Of a stretch of DNA of 64,000 nt, positions 1-8,265 are shown one piece after another. Position 1 is the stretch's first letter. Each line of letters begins with the position of its first letter. Location of the stretch: NCBI RefSeq assembly GCF_022829365.1, contig NZ_JAKSYJ010000160.1, forward strand, positions 1 to 64,000. The letters run 5' to 3'. Below the pieces are notes generated by a model that searched no databases, was not told the origin of the DNA, and worked only from the letters and a program-made list of their open reading frames with translations. Source of the stretch: Methylobacterium sp. J-077 (GTDB lineage Bacteria; Pseudomonadota; Alphaproteobacteria; Rhizobiales; Beijerinckiaceae). The position numbers were made by a program, and so were the translations under genes.

Positions 1-9
1 TCACCCTGT

Positions 10-31
10 CCCTCTCCCGCACGGGAGAGGG
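10..31. repeat. short perfect palindrome, likely dispersed repeat
   Basis: Two 10-base arms (CCCTCTCCCG at 10-19 and CGGGAGAGGG at 22-31) are perfect inverted repeats around a 2-base loop. Palindromes of this kind are common intergenic repeats in Rhizobiales genomes (recollection, not searched). No T-tract follows in either direction, so a repeat is more likely than an intrinsic terminator. It lies outside any gene I can support. Confidence 0.5.
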
Positions 32-255
32 GAGTTGCGTCTCATGCCGGGGCGCAGGCCTGTCGGTGACGGCGCCTGCACGCGTGTTCTCTGATGTCGA
101 CGGGGCAACCGATCAGAAAAACCGCAAACCCTCAGAACGCATGGAAAGGTTTGGATGGCCCGCAGAGCGCGCTGCCGCCATTCATTGTGAACGAAGCAAA
201 GCAAGCCGGCGCAACGCGCGCTCCGCGAACGTCGCGCGGCGCGATCCGATCGAAC

Positions 256-387
256 TCACCGCCCCTCGGACTTCTTCACCGCCGCGGAGACGGTGTTCTT
301 CTGCGACGGGGCCGCCGCGTTCATCTTCGGCACGGCCTTCTTCGGCTTCTTGGTTTCGCGATTGCCGCGCTGCTTCTCGGTGGCCAT
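256..387 (-). CDS. small lysine-rich hypothetical protein
   Basis: A 43-residue, strongly basic protein beginning MATEKQRGNRE, with two Lys-rich blocks (KKPKKAVPK and AVKKSEGR) and no hydrophobic segment. It starts at an ATG at 385-387 with AAGGA about 8 bases upstream. A longer reading of the same frame runs to 705, but there is no reason to use it given this ribosome-binding site. Composition suggests a cytoplasmic, possibly nucleic-acid-associated polypeptide; the function is unknown. Similar tiny basic proteins are, as far as I recall, widespread in Methylobacterium. Confidence 0.6.
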   Translation of the reverse strand: MATEKQRGNRETKKPKKAVPKMNAAAPSQKNTVSAAVKKSEGR

Positions 388-446
388 GCTGTCGATCCTT
401 CTTGTCGGTGAGGGTGACGTATCGGCGCGGTCCGGGCAGCGTTTCC

Positions 447-659
447 CTACGGTTTGACGTGCGCGATGAAGCGCCCGCGGGCCCAGAGCTCGATCCGGTG
501 CCCGTCGAGCAGGGTGACGGCGTGACGCTCGGCCGCGTCGTCGTTCAGGGCATCCACCGGGACGGTCGAGCGGACGCTGCCGTTCGATGAGAACCGGTAG
601 GCCTGATAGGTCGCCGCCGCGCTGGACGACGCGATCGGGAATACGAGGAGATCTGCCAT
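447..659 (-). CDS. hypothetical protein, 70 aa
   Basis: A 70-residue soluble protein starting MADLLVFPIASS and ending GRFIAHVKP. No signal peptide, membrane segment or known motif is visible. The second half (AVTLLDGHRIELWARGRFIAHV) looks like two beta strands and is typical of small conserved Rhizobiales hypothetical proteins. The ATG at 657-659 has only a weak ribosome-binding site. It lies 59 bases upstream of the lysine-rich small gene on the same strand and the two could be co-transcribed. Coding status rests on natural composition only. Confidence 0.5.
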   Translation of the reverse strand: MADLLVFPIASSSAAATYQAYRFSSNGSVRSTVPVDALNDDAAERHAVTLLDGHRIELWARGRFIAHVKP

Positions 660-942
660 GTGTCCGGCCGCCGAGCACAGGCGGGGACATGCCGTCCTCA
701 GTCACCGGAGCCTGTGGCCGCTTTTCCGATGATCGGGCGATCCTGCGCCCAGGCGGCGGTAAAAGATAGTCTCTTCGCGGTTCGGCGACGGAGATCGGCT
801 CGGGACCGTCTGCCCGGAGCCGCAGGGCACTTTTGCGGTATCCCGCGCCTCATCTATGAACGAGGCGTCGATTTCACCGGGATGCGTCCCTGATCTGCCG
901 GCCGTCGCCGTCGCGGCCCGTTTTGTTGGGAGGACATCTTTC

Positions 943-1410
943 ATGAGCCTCGAATCGGTCCGCGCATTCTTCGCCGAGAAGGCGCCCGACATCGCGGTGA
1001 TCGAACTGGCCACCAGCACGGCGACCGTGGCGGAGGCCGCCGCCGGCCACGGGGTCGCGCCCGCCCAGATCGCCAAGACGCTGTCGATCCGCATCGGCGA
1101 CCAGGTCGCCCTGGTGGTGACACGGGGCGATGCGCGGCTCGACAACCGCAAGGCCAAGGCGATGTTCGGCGCCAAGGTCCGGATGCTCGATCTCGGCGAG
1201 GTCGAGGCGATCACCGGGCATCCGGTCGGCGGGGTCTGCCCATTCGGGCTGATCGCGCCGTTGCCGGTCTATTGCGACGTCTCGCTCAAGGCCTTCGACG
1301 AGGTCGTCCCCGCCGCCGGCAGCACCCGCAGCGCCGTGCGCATCGCGCCGGATCGCATGGCCGAGCTGGCCAGGGCGGTTTGGGTCGATGTGTGCCAGGA
1401 GCCGAGGTGA
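943..1410 (+). CDS. YbaK/EbsC-type aminoacyl-tRNA deacylase
   Basis: A 155-residue protein of the YbaK/ProX editing family, which hydrolyses mischarged aminoacyl-tRNAs (Cys-tRNAPro or Ala-tRNAPro type) in trans. The family lysine is in AQIAKT (Lys45), and the conserved glycine-rich segment GHPVGGVCPFG spans residues 92-102. Length matches the family (about 155-160). The frame is open back to 856, but the ATG at 943 has GGGAGGA at 928-934, so the shorter start is chosen. It stands alone and converges on the crotonase gene with 10 bases between stops. Substrate specificity cannot be read from sequence. Confidence 0.85.
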   Translation: MSLESVRAFFAEKAPDIAVIELATSTATVAEAAAGHGVAPAQIAKTLSIRIGDQVALVVTRGDARLDNRKAKAMFGAKVRMLDLGEVEAITGHPVGGVCPFGLIAPLPVYCDVSLKAFDEVVPAAGSTRSAVRIAPDRMAELARAVWVDVCQEPR

Positions 1411-1420
1411 GCGAGGGTTT

Positions 1421-2233
1421 CTAGCGCCCCGTCCAGGCCGGCGTGCGCTTGCCGAGAAACGCCTCCATCCCCTCGCGAAAATCCTGGCTCATGTAGCAGA
1501 GGAGGATCAGGTCGTCGCCCGGATGAGGGGCGCCATCGGCGGTGGGCTCCTCCTCGGCGAGGCGGCGCAGGCCCTCCTTGGTGGCCTGCATGGTCAGCGG
1601 CGCGTGGCCGGCGAGCAGCTCGGCCAGGACGTCGACTCGCTCAGTCAGGGCCGCGCGGTCGTCCACGACCTCGCCGACCAGGCCGATGGCGAGCGCTTCT
1701 TCCGCGCCGACCAGACGGGCGGTGAAGAGGATGTCCTTGACCCGGGCCGGGCCGATCAGCCCGGAGAGGCGCTTGAGATTGCCCTGGCTGAGGCAATTGC
1801 CCAGCGTTCGGGCGATCGGGAAGCCGAACCGGGCGTCGCGCGTGGCGATCCGCAGGTCGCAGGCGGCCGCGATGGCCGCACCGCCACCGGTGCAGGCCCC
1901 CGCGATCGCCGCGATGGTCGGCACGCGCAGCCGCTCCAGGGCGCCGAGCACCCGGTCCATGAACCGCTCGTAGCCCAGCGCATCCTCGGCGGTCTCGAAG
2001 CTGCGGAACTGGGCGATGTCGGTGCCGGCCGCGAAGGCCTTGTCGCCGGCGCCGGTGATGATCAGCGCCTTCAAGGCCGGGTTGGCAGCGATCGCCTCGC
2101 AGCAGGTGATCAGGCCCTGGTACATCGCGAAGGTCAGCGCGTTGCGAGCCTGCGGCCGGTTGAGGACGATCCGGGCGATCCCGGCCTCGTCGGTGGTGAA
2201 CAGCAGCTCGTCGGTGGCGGGCTTGGCACTCAT
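1421..2233 (-). CDS. crotonase-fold enoyl-CoA hydratase/isomerase family protein, atypical active site
   Basis: A 270-residue crotonase-superfamily protein. The oxyanion-hole segments are present (AFAAGTDIAQF at about 67-76; GACTGGGAAIA at 112-122). Aligned with classical enoyl-CoA hydratase, the two catalytic glutamates are replaced: Ala120 (CEL of rat ECH reads AAI) and Ile140 (QPEI reads FPIA). Simple hydration of enoyl-CoA is therefore doubtful; another crotonase reaction (isomerase, hydrolase, decarboxylase) is possible. The ATG at 2231-2233 has GGGAGGA upstream. It is the last gene of an apparent operon with the CoA-transferase (23 bases upstream) and MFS transporter, suggesting it acts on the CoA ester made by the transferase. 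Confidence 0.85.
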   Translation of the reverse strand: MSAKPATDELLFTTDEAGIARIVLNRPQARNALTFAMYQGLITCCEAIAANPALKALIITGAGDKAFAAGTDIAQFRSFETAEDALGYERFMDRVLGALERLRVPTIAAIAGACTGGGAAIAAACDLRIATRDARFGFPIARTLGNCLSQGNLKRLSGLIGPARVKDILFTARLVGAEEALAIGLVGEVVDDRAALTERVDVLAELLAGHAPLTMQATKEGLRRLAEEEPTADGAPHPGDDLILLCYMSQDFREGMEAFLGKRTPAWTGR

Positions 2234-2256
2234 CGCAGATCCTCCCGGTATCGGGC

Positions 2257-3477
2257 TCAAGCCACGGTCTCGCGGACGACGCCCCGGTCGATCAGGCCGT
2301 CGATCTCAGAGGCGGTGTAGCCAGCCTCCGCCAGGATCGCCCGGGAATGCTCGCCGAGCAACGGCGCCGGGCCGTGGACCCGGCCGGGCGTGTCCGAAAA
2401 CTTCACCGGCAGACCGAGCGTCTTCATCCGGCCGACCCGGCTGTGCTCGACCTCCACGACCATCTCGCGGGCGAGCGCCTGCGGGTCCCGGTGCATGGCG
2501 TTGACGTCGAGCACGGGGCCCGCCGGGACGCCGCCGGCTTCAAGACGGGCCAGCCAGATCTCCGAGGTTTCCGCCTTGAAGACGGGCGCCAGGGTGGCGG
2601 AGAGGTCGTGGCGGTTGGCCATGCGGTCGCGGTTGAGGGCGAAGCGCGGATCCTCGGCCAAAGCCTCCGCGTCGATCGCCTTGAGCATCCGCAGCCAGTT
2701 GGTCTGGTTGGCCGCCCCGATGGTGATCCAGCCGTCCGCCGTCTCGAACGCCTCGTAGGGGGCGTTCAGCGGATGGGCCGAGCCCATCGGCCCCGGGGCG
2801 ATCCCGGTCGCCATGGCGATGGCCGATTGCCAGTAGGTGTGGGTGATCCCGGCCTCGAACAGCGACGTGTCGACCGCCTGGCCCTTCCCGGTCCGGAGTC
2901 GGTGCGAATAGGCCGCGAGCACGCCCATGGCGGCCAGGATCCCGGCGGTGATGTCGGTCACCGGCGGACCGCACTTCATCGGCGGCCGGCCCGGCCCCTC
3001 CCCGGTCACCGACATCAGCCCGCTCATGCCCTGCGCGACCAGGTCGAACCCGGCCCGGTCGGCATAGGGGCCGGTGCGGCCGAAGCCCGAGAGCGAGCAA
3101 TAGACCAGCGCCGGAAATTCCTGCCGCAGGGTCTCGTAGCCGATGCCCAGCCGCTCCATGGTGCCGCCGCGGTAATTCTCGATCAGCGCGTCGGCATTCC
3201 CGAGCAGGCGGCGCAGCACCGCGACGCCGTCCGGGCTCTTCAGGTCGAGGCTGAGCCCGCGCTTGCCGCGGTTCATCATCATGTAGGCGGCGCTCTCGCC
3301 CTCCAGCGCCGGCGGGACGGTGCGGCGGGTGTCGTCGCCGTCCATCTTCTCGACCTTGATCACCTCCGCGCCCATGTCGGCAAGCATCAGCCCGCAGACC
3401 GGGCCGGCCATGATATGCGCCAGCTCGATCACCCGCATGCCAGCGAGCGGCCCCGAACGTCCCGTCTGTTCCGCCAT
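2257..3477 (-). CDS. CaiB/BaiF (class III) CoA-transferase
   Basis: A 406-residue family III CoA-transferase, which moves CoA between acyl-CoA and a free carboxylic acid via an aspartyl anhydride. Family features: N-terminal LAGMRVIELAHIMAGP, GAEVIKVEK at 37-44, YRGGTMERLG near 102-111, and the probable catalytic Asp175 in PVTDITAG. Length matches formyl-CoA/carnitine CoA-transferases. It sits 7 bases downstream of the MFS gene and 23 bases upstream of the crotonase-fold gene, all minus strand. The unit probably imports a carboxylic acid, activates it with CoA and processes the thioester. The acid is not identifiable from sequence. Confidence 0.9.
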   Translation of the reverse strand: MAEQTGRSGPLAGMRVIELAHIMAGPVCGLMLADMGAEVIKVEKMDGDDTRRTVPPALEGESAAYMMMNRGKRGLSLDLKSPDGVAVLRRLLGNADALIENYRGGTMERLGIGYETLRQEFPALVYCSLSGFGRTGPYADRAGFDLVAQGMSGLMSVTGEGPGRPPMKCGPPVTDITAGILAAMGVLAAYSHRLRTGKGQAVDTSLFEAGITHTYWQSAIAMATGIAPGPMGSAHPLNAPYEAFETADGWITIGAANQTNWLRMLKAIDAEALAEDPRFALNRDRMANRHDLSATLAPVFKAETSEIWLARLEAGGVPAGPVLDVNAMHRDPQALAREMVVEVEHSRVGRMKTLGLPVKFSDTPGRVHGPAPLLGEHSRAILAEAGYTASEIDGLIDRGVVRETVA

Positions 3478-3484
3478 CGCGGCG

Positions 3485-4777
3485 CTACTCCCCGGCCGGC
3501 ACGGTCGCCACCGGGCCGACCGGCCCGGTGGCGGGCTCCACGAACTCGCGCTCGGGATGCATGGTGAAGGCCAGGGCGGCGCCGAGCAGGCACAGGCCGA
3601 CCGAGCCGACGAAGGGCAGCGTCCAGCTCCCGGTCAGATCGACGATGAGGCCGAACACGATTGGCGAGACGATCGCGGCCACTGCCGAGCCAGTGTTCAT
3701 CAGGCCGCTGGCGGTGCCGGCATATTTCGGCGCGATGTCCATCGGCACCGACCAGATCGGCCCGATCACCAGTTCGGCGAAGAAGAACCCGGAGGAGAGC
3801 AGCAGGGCCACAAGGGTCAGGTCGCGGGTGAGGAACACCCCGGCCAGGCTCGCGGCCGAGCCCAGGAAGCCGATCACGATCACCGACAGGCGGGCGAGCT
3901 TCACGTTGCCGGTGCGGTGGAGGATCGAGTCGCTCAGCATGCCGCCGACCGTATCGCCGACGACGCCCGCGAAGAAGACCCCCGAGGCGAACAGGGCCGA
4001 GTTCTTGAGATCGAGCCCGTAATTCTCCTTGAAGAAGCTCGGCAGCCAGCCGAGGAACAGCCACAGGGTCCAGCCGTAGCAGAAATACGTGACCGTCACC
4101 GGCAGCATCCGCCGGGTCAGTGCGCCCCACGGCACCGATTGCTTCGCTCCGACCTTGCGCGGCGGCGGCAGGGCCTCGAGTTCCCGAGGCGTGATGGTCG
4201 GGTGGTCGGACGGGTCGTCACGAAAGTACAGGTACCAGATCACCACCCAGACGAGGCTGACCCCGCCCAGGATCACGAAGCTGGTCCGCCAGCCGAAATG
4301 GATCATCAGGAAGGCCACGATCGGCGGCGCCACCGCGTTGCCGAGCCGGGCGAAGGCGTGGGTGATGCCCTGCGCGAAGCCGCGCTTGCCCGGCGCCGTC
4401 CAGTTCTGCATCGCCCGGGTCGCGGTCGGGAAGGTCGCGCCCTCGCCGAAGCCGAGCAGCACGCGGGCCAGGAACAGGCTGATCAGGCCGCCGACCAGGC
4501 CGGTCAGGATCGTCGCCGAGGCCCAGATCATGCCGCAGACCAAGAGCGTGCGCCGGGCGCCGAACTTGTCGCCGACCGAGCCGCCGATCACCTGGAAAAT
4601 CGCGTACGGGTAGGCGAAAGCCGAGAGGATCAGGCCGAAATCGGTCTTCGACATGCCGAATTCGCGGATGATCTCGGCACCGGCCGTGGCGACGTTCACC
4701 CGGTCCAGATAGGTGATGAAATACATCACGCAGAGCAGGCCGAGCACGCCATGGGTGGCGCTCATGCGCTTCAGCAT
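3485..4777 (-). CDS. MFS transporter, anion:cation symporter (ACS)-like
   Basis: A 430-residue major facilitator with about 12 predicted membrane helices. The DRVN motif in TM1 (YLDRVNVA, Asp25-Arg26) and the GDKFGARRTL loop after TM2 fit the ACS family (hexuronate, phthalate, tartrate and similar organic anions). The open frame reaches 5092, but the ATG at 4775-4777 has GGAGGA 7-8 bases upstream and precedes TM1 directly. It heads the unit with the CoA-transferase 7 bases downstream and is its likely importer. The substrate is unknown; an organic acid is the reasonable guess. Confidence 0.85.
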   Translation of the reverse strand: MLKRMSATHGVLGLLCVMYFITYLDRVNVATAGAEIIREFGMSKTDFGLILSAFAYPYAIFQVIGGSVGDKFGARRTLLVCGMIWASATILTGLVGGLISLFLARVLLGFGEGATFPTATRAMQNWTAPGKRGFAQGITHAFARLGNAVAPPIVAFLMIHFGWRTSFVILGGVSLVWVVIWYLYFRDDPSDHPTITPRELEALPPPRKVGAKQSVPWGALTRRMLPVTVTYFCYGWTLWLFLGWLPSFFKENYGLDLKNSALFASGVFFAGVVGDTVGGMLSDSILHRTGNVKLARLSVIVIGFLGSAASLAGVFLTRDLTLVALLLSSGFFFAELVIGPIWSVPMDIAPKYAGTASGLMNTGSAVAAIVSPIVFGLIVDLTGSWTLPFVGSVGLCLLGAALAFTMHPEREFVEPATGPVGPVATVPAGE

Positions 4778-4940
4778 CGACCATTCCTCCACACTGACGA
4801 TGCCGCGTTTCGCGGTCGCCCGGCGCCTCGTCGCGGGGACGGACGCTCTTTGGTATTCGTTATTCAAACGCCTCTTAAGCCGGAAGGCAACCGTGCGTCG
4901 AGGGGATCGGCAGGAATTCAATCGCCTCCGTGAAACGCAA

Positions 4941-4972
4941 AACGGGAGCCTCGTGGCTCCCGTTCGGTTTTT
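4941..4972. terminator. strong Rho-independent-type hairpin, possibly bidirectional
   Basis: Perfect 10-base arms AACGGGAGCC (4941-4950) and GGCTCCCGTT (4955-4964) enclose a 4-base loop. On the plus strand CGGTTTTT follows. On the minus strand the stem is followed by TT-GCG-TTT, giving a GTTTTG tract. It lies 24 bases beyond the stop of the NarK-like gene (4996), so it most likely ends that minus-strand transcript and insulates the MFS/CoA-transferase unit. Confidence 0.8.
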
Positions 4973-4995
4973 CTGATCGATCGTCGGTATGGCGT

Positions 4996-6240
4996 TCAGA
5001 CCGTCGCCGGCCGGAGCTGCCCGGTCTCCGTCTCGGTGCCCAGCGCCTTGCCGCGGGGACCGACCCAGCTGCCGACCCATTTGCGCTGCCACAGCATCAG
5101 GCAGCCGAGCACGGCGGCGGTGAACACCGCGTAGCCGATGAAGCCGGTGGAGAACGAGCCGGTATACTGCTTCGACAGACCCATGACGTTCGGCAGGATC
5201 GCGCCGCCCAGCGCCCCGACCTCGCCGATCATCGAGCCGGCGACCGCGGTGTTGCTCGGCCAGCGCAGGGGCACGAGCTGGAACAGCGCGCCGTTGCCGG
5301 CGCCGAGCGCCGCGAAGCAGAGCATGAACAGGAGGGTGGTCACCGCGAGCGAGGGCGTCGCCATCAGCGACAGGAAGGTGGCGATCGCCGCGAGCAGCAC
5401 GACCGACAGGACCGCGATCCCGCCCATCCGGTCGGCGAAGTAGCCGCCGACGATGCGGATACCCGAGCCCATGAAGGCGGCCAGCATGGTCAGCCGCCCG
5501 GCCTCGACCTTCGTGACCGAGAACTGCTCGTAGAAGAAGGTCGGCAGGAAGTTCGACAGGCCGACGAAGCCGCCGAAGGTGATCACGTAGATCAGCGAGA
5601 ACGCCCAGCCGTCCTTGGTGAACAGGCAGGAGATGTGATCCCTGAACGACTGGTGGGCATTGTCCGGCGGCTCCTTGGCGAACACGATCATGACCGCGAG
5701 CGGGATCAGCATCACCAGACCTGCGAAGGCGTAGGTGGTCTGCCAGCCATAGGCCTGCGCCAGCGGCGGGGCGAACAGCACGGCGAGCACGGTGCCCGAG
5801 TTGCCGGCGCCCGCGATGCCCATCGCCAGGCCCTTGTGCTCCGGCGGGAACCAGCCCGAGCCGAGGGACAACGCCACGCCGAAGGAGGCGCCGGCGATGC
5901 CGAGCAGCACGCCCATGGCGAGCACATCGTTGTAGGACGAGACCACGAAGTATCCGTAGGCCATCGCCAGCATGATCACGCTCATCTCCGTGATCGCGGC
6001 GTTCTTGCGGCCGATATACTGAGCAAGAACGCCGAGCGGGAAGCGCATCAACGCTCCTGCGAGGATCGGCAGCGAGATCATGAACCCGGTCTGGGCGGGG
6101 GTCAGCTTGTAGGTCTCGGTGATGAACGGGCCCATGGCGCCATTCAGGACCCAGATGGCGAAGCAGAAATCGAAATAGAGGAATGCCGCGAACAGCGTCG
6201 GGGGGTGCCCCGACTTCATCACCGTCTTGAAGCTCGCCAT
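4996..6240 (-). CDS. NarK-like (nitrate/nitrite porter family) MFS transporter
   Basis: A 414-residue MFS protein with about 12 membrane helices. The segments GSGWFPPEHKGLAMGIAGAG and NSGTVLAVLFAPPLA match the nitrate/nitrite porter (NNP) signature region, and the N-terminal FAIWVLNGAMGPFITE resembles NarK TM1. The ATG at 6238-6240 is chosen because the protein then begins just before TM1; the frame stays open to 6369 and the ribosome-binding site is weak. No nitrate or nitrite reductase or regulator is nearby, so nitrate transport is a family-level inference. It is separated from the next MFS gene by the hairpin at 4941-4972. Confidence 0.75.
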   Translation of the reverse strand: MASFKTVMKSGHPPTLFAAFLYFDFCFAIWVLNGAMGPFITETYKLTPAQTGFMISLPILAGALMRFPLGVLAQYIGRKNAAITEMSVIMLAMAYGYFVVSSYNDVLAMGVLLGIAGASFGVALSLGSGWFPPEHKGLAMGIAGAGNSGTVLAVLFAPPLAQAYGWQTTYAFAGLVMLIPLAVMIVFAKEPPDNAHQSFRDHISCLFTKDGWAFSLIYVITFGGFVGLSNFLPTFFYEQFSVTKVEAGRLTMLAAFMGSGIRIVGGYFADRMGGIAVLSVVLLAAIATFLSLMATPSLAVTTLLFMLCFAALGAGNGALFQLVPLRWPSNTAVAGSMIGEVGALGGAILPNVMGLSKQYTGSFSTGFIGYAVFTAAVLGCLMLWQRKWVGSWVGPRGKALGTETETGQLRPATV

Positions 6241-6701
6241 AGCTGGTGCTCGTCTTGAGAGAGGCGAACCGTCACGCGGTCGCTCATGCCGGGGATCCGG
6301 ACTCACACCGTCCGCTGTTTTGGAGCGTCGTTGCTCCGCCGCCGCAGCAGGCGCGGCATGGTTCGGCAATGCAGCATGCGTGCCAGGTTTTCTTGAGCGT
6401 CGCGGATCGGCGACGACGGTTTCCGCCCGCCACAGCAGGGCGGACCGCCTGTCCGCACCTGCGGTCTCAGTCGCGTGACGTTCGAGGGGGCGCGCGCATG
6501 AGCTTGCGCCATCATCGCGAATGCGGCGAGGGGGAGGTCTTGAGATGAGGAGGTTGACGGGACAAATCCGTCGACCAGATTCCGAGAAAGCCCGTCGTTT
6601 CTCAGAACTGGCTCCGGCTCACGGCAGGAATGCCATCGATCAAGGCAACCCTGCCGCTGAAACGGGCGGATGCTGAAACCCCGCGCGTCAGCGTCGACCG
6701 C
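6241..6701. other. intergenic region, no supported gene
   Basis: Several short overlapping frames exist here but none has convincing composition or a ribosome-binding site. The only structure noticed is an imperfect inverted repeat, GGTTGACGG (6552-6560) and CCGTCGACC (6568-6576), 8 of 9 positions matching with a 7-base spacer. This would suit an operator but has no assigned regulator. The region should also hold the promoter of the NarK-like gene. Confidence 0.4.
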
Positions 6702-6929
6702 TCACCGGCACGACAACACGCTGCGGACGATCCAGCCTTCTTCGGGCAGCCAGAACTTGCGGCGGGCGCGGCTGCAATCGCGCTCGGGCTGCTTGCCCGA
6801 GGTCCAGGTTCCGACCGGCTCCGCGACCTTGGGCGGCTCGGGCGTCGCATCGCGACGCGCCTCGGCCGTAGGGCCGAGAACCAGGCTGGCGGCCAGGATG
6901 GTAGCGCTCAGAAATAGTCTCGCGCGCAC
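6702..6929 (-). CDS. small exported hypothetical protein
   Basis: A 75-residue protein with a clear signal peptide (MRARLFLSATILAASLVLG, cleavage probably after the PTAEA region near residue 24). The mature part is short and charged with two cysteines (DCSRARRKF and the C-terminal VLSCR), which could form a disulfide in the periplasm. The start is a GTG at 6927-6929. No known domain; the function is unknown. It is divergent from the L,D-transpeptidase gene 340 bases away. Confidence 0.6.
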   Translation of the reverse strand: MRARLFLSATILAASLVLGPTAEARRDATPEPPKVAEPVGTWTSGKQPERDCSRARRKFWLPEEGWIVRSVLSCR

Positions 6930-7271
6930 GGCCCAAAAACCCTCGTCCGGCGGGGATGCCGGTGGGGGACATCAACTCTGCGTTGAGGATCGGCGCAAGG
7001 CCGTTTCGTCCGGGAACCGGGACCGTCCCGCGTGATCGCGTGGCAGGGTAAATGGGCGGATCGTCGGTTGAGGCAGGAACGCAACACAGGCGAAGAGAAG
7101 TACCGGCCGAGACATCAGACTTCGACCATAGGGGACTCGCGCAACTTGGCGGTACCGCGCGATCTTTGCTAAGGCTTGGAATGAGCCTGGCCTTGTATTC
7201 GTGTTGGCCTGCTCGATCGCGCGCCGCCGCACGAGTTCGGTGACGCCGCGCCATCCAGGGAAATCCGAACC
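6930..7271. other. divergent intergenic region, nothing recognised
   Basis: This 342-base gap separates the divergent small exported protein and the L,D-transpeptidase gene. It should contain both promoters. I saw no convincing hairpin, operator or small gene; frames crossing it are shadows of the transpeptidase gene or unsupported. Confidence 0.4.
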
Positions 7272-8240
7272 ATGTCCGCCCCGATCCGCCGCCTCGTCCT
7301 GGCCGGCTTCACCGTCCTCGCGCTCGCCTCGACAGCCCACGCTCAGGGCCGCGGCCCGGTGGCCGAATCCGGTATCGACGGGCTCGGCGATGACGGCCAG
7401 CTCTACCAGGACCAGAACGGCGCCTTCTACGTGCGCCGCGGCGACCGTTACCTGCCCTATACCGGCCGCCCCCCGGTGGTCCGCTCCGCGCCGCAGGCAG
7501 CCCCGACGTCGCAGGCGGCCCCGGTCTACGCGCCGCAATCCGCTCCGGTCTACGCGCCGGACTACGACGACCCGACCGCGCCGCCGCGCCGGGCCGCCGG
7601 AGCGCCGCCGGCCGAGGGTCTCTCGCCGATCGAGGCCGCCAAGGCGAAAGCCGTGCTGCGCACCCCCGATGACGGGCCGATCGACTACGCCAAGGCGTAT
7701 GGGCCGATTCAGGACGACGTGTTCCCGGTCCAGGCCTTCAACTACAAGAAGATGAGCCCCGCCTTCCTCCGGCAGGAGATCGCCTATAACGGCCCCTACG
7801 AGCCCGGCACGATCATCGTCGATCCGCGCGCCCACCAGCTCACCCTGGTCGAGACCGGCGGTCGCGCCCGCCGCTACGGGGTCGGTGTCGGCAAGCAGGG
7901 TTTTTCGTGGTCCGGGACCGCCACGGTCAATTCCAAGCAGGCCTGGCCGGATTGGTACCCGCCCAAGGAGATGATCGCCCGCAGCCCGAAGCTCGCCAGC
8001 GAGGTCGACAAGCTCCAGAGCGGGCTCGGCGTCGAAGGCGGCCTGCGCAACCCGCTCGGCGCGCGCGCCATGTATCTGTGGCAGGGCAACAAGGACACGC
8101 TGTTCCGCATCCACGGCACCCTTGAGCCGTTCTCGATCGGCAAGAGCGTGTCCTCGGGCTGCATCCGGATGATCAACCAGGACGCGATCGACCTGTTCAG
8201 CCGGGTGAATGTCGGCTCGAAGGTCGTCGTCCTGAACTGA
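7272..8240 (+). CDS. L,D-transpeptidase (YkuD domain), exported
   Basis: A 322-residue periplasmic enzyme that forms 3-3 crosslinks in peptidoglycan or attaches proteins to it. A signal peptide covers residues 1-24 (ending STAHAQ), then a Pro/Ala-rich linker near 65-115. The YkuD domain occupies roughly 175-322 with IHGT and the nucleophile motif SSGCIRM (Cys297). The start is the ATG following a typical signal-peptide n-region. Its stop is 25 bases from that of the convergent glpX. Another YkuD protein is encoded at 31609-32712. Confidence 0.9.
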   Translation: MSAPIRRLVLAGFTVLALASTAHAQGRGPVAESGIDGLGDDGQLYQDQNGAFYVRRGDRYLPYTGRPPVVRSAPQAAPTSQAAPVYAPQSAPVYAPDYDDPTAPPRRAAGAPPAEGLSPIEAAKAKAVLRTPDDGPIDYAKAYGPIQDDVFPVQAFNYKKMSPAFLRQEIAYNGPYEPGTIIVDPRAHQLTLVETGGRARRYGVGVGKQGFSWSGTATVNSKQAWPDWYPPKEMIARSPKLASEVDKLQSGLGVEGGLRNPLGARAMYLWQGNKDTLFRIHGTLEPFSIGKSVSSGCIRMINQDAIDLFSRVNVGSKVVVLN

Positions 8241-8265
8241 TCCTGTTCGGGACTTGGGGGCGCCG

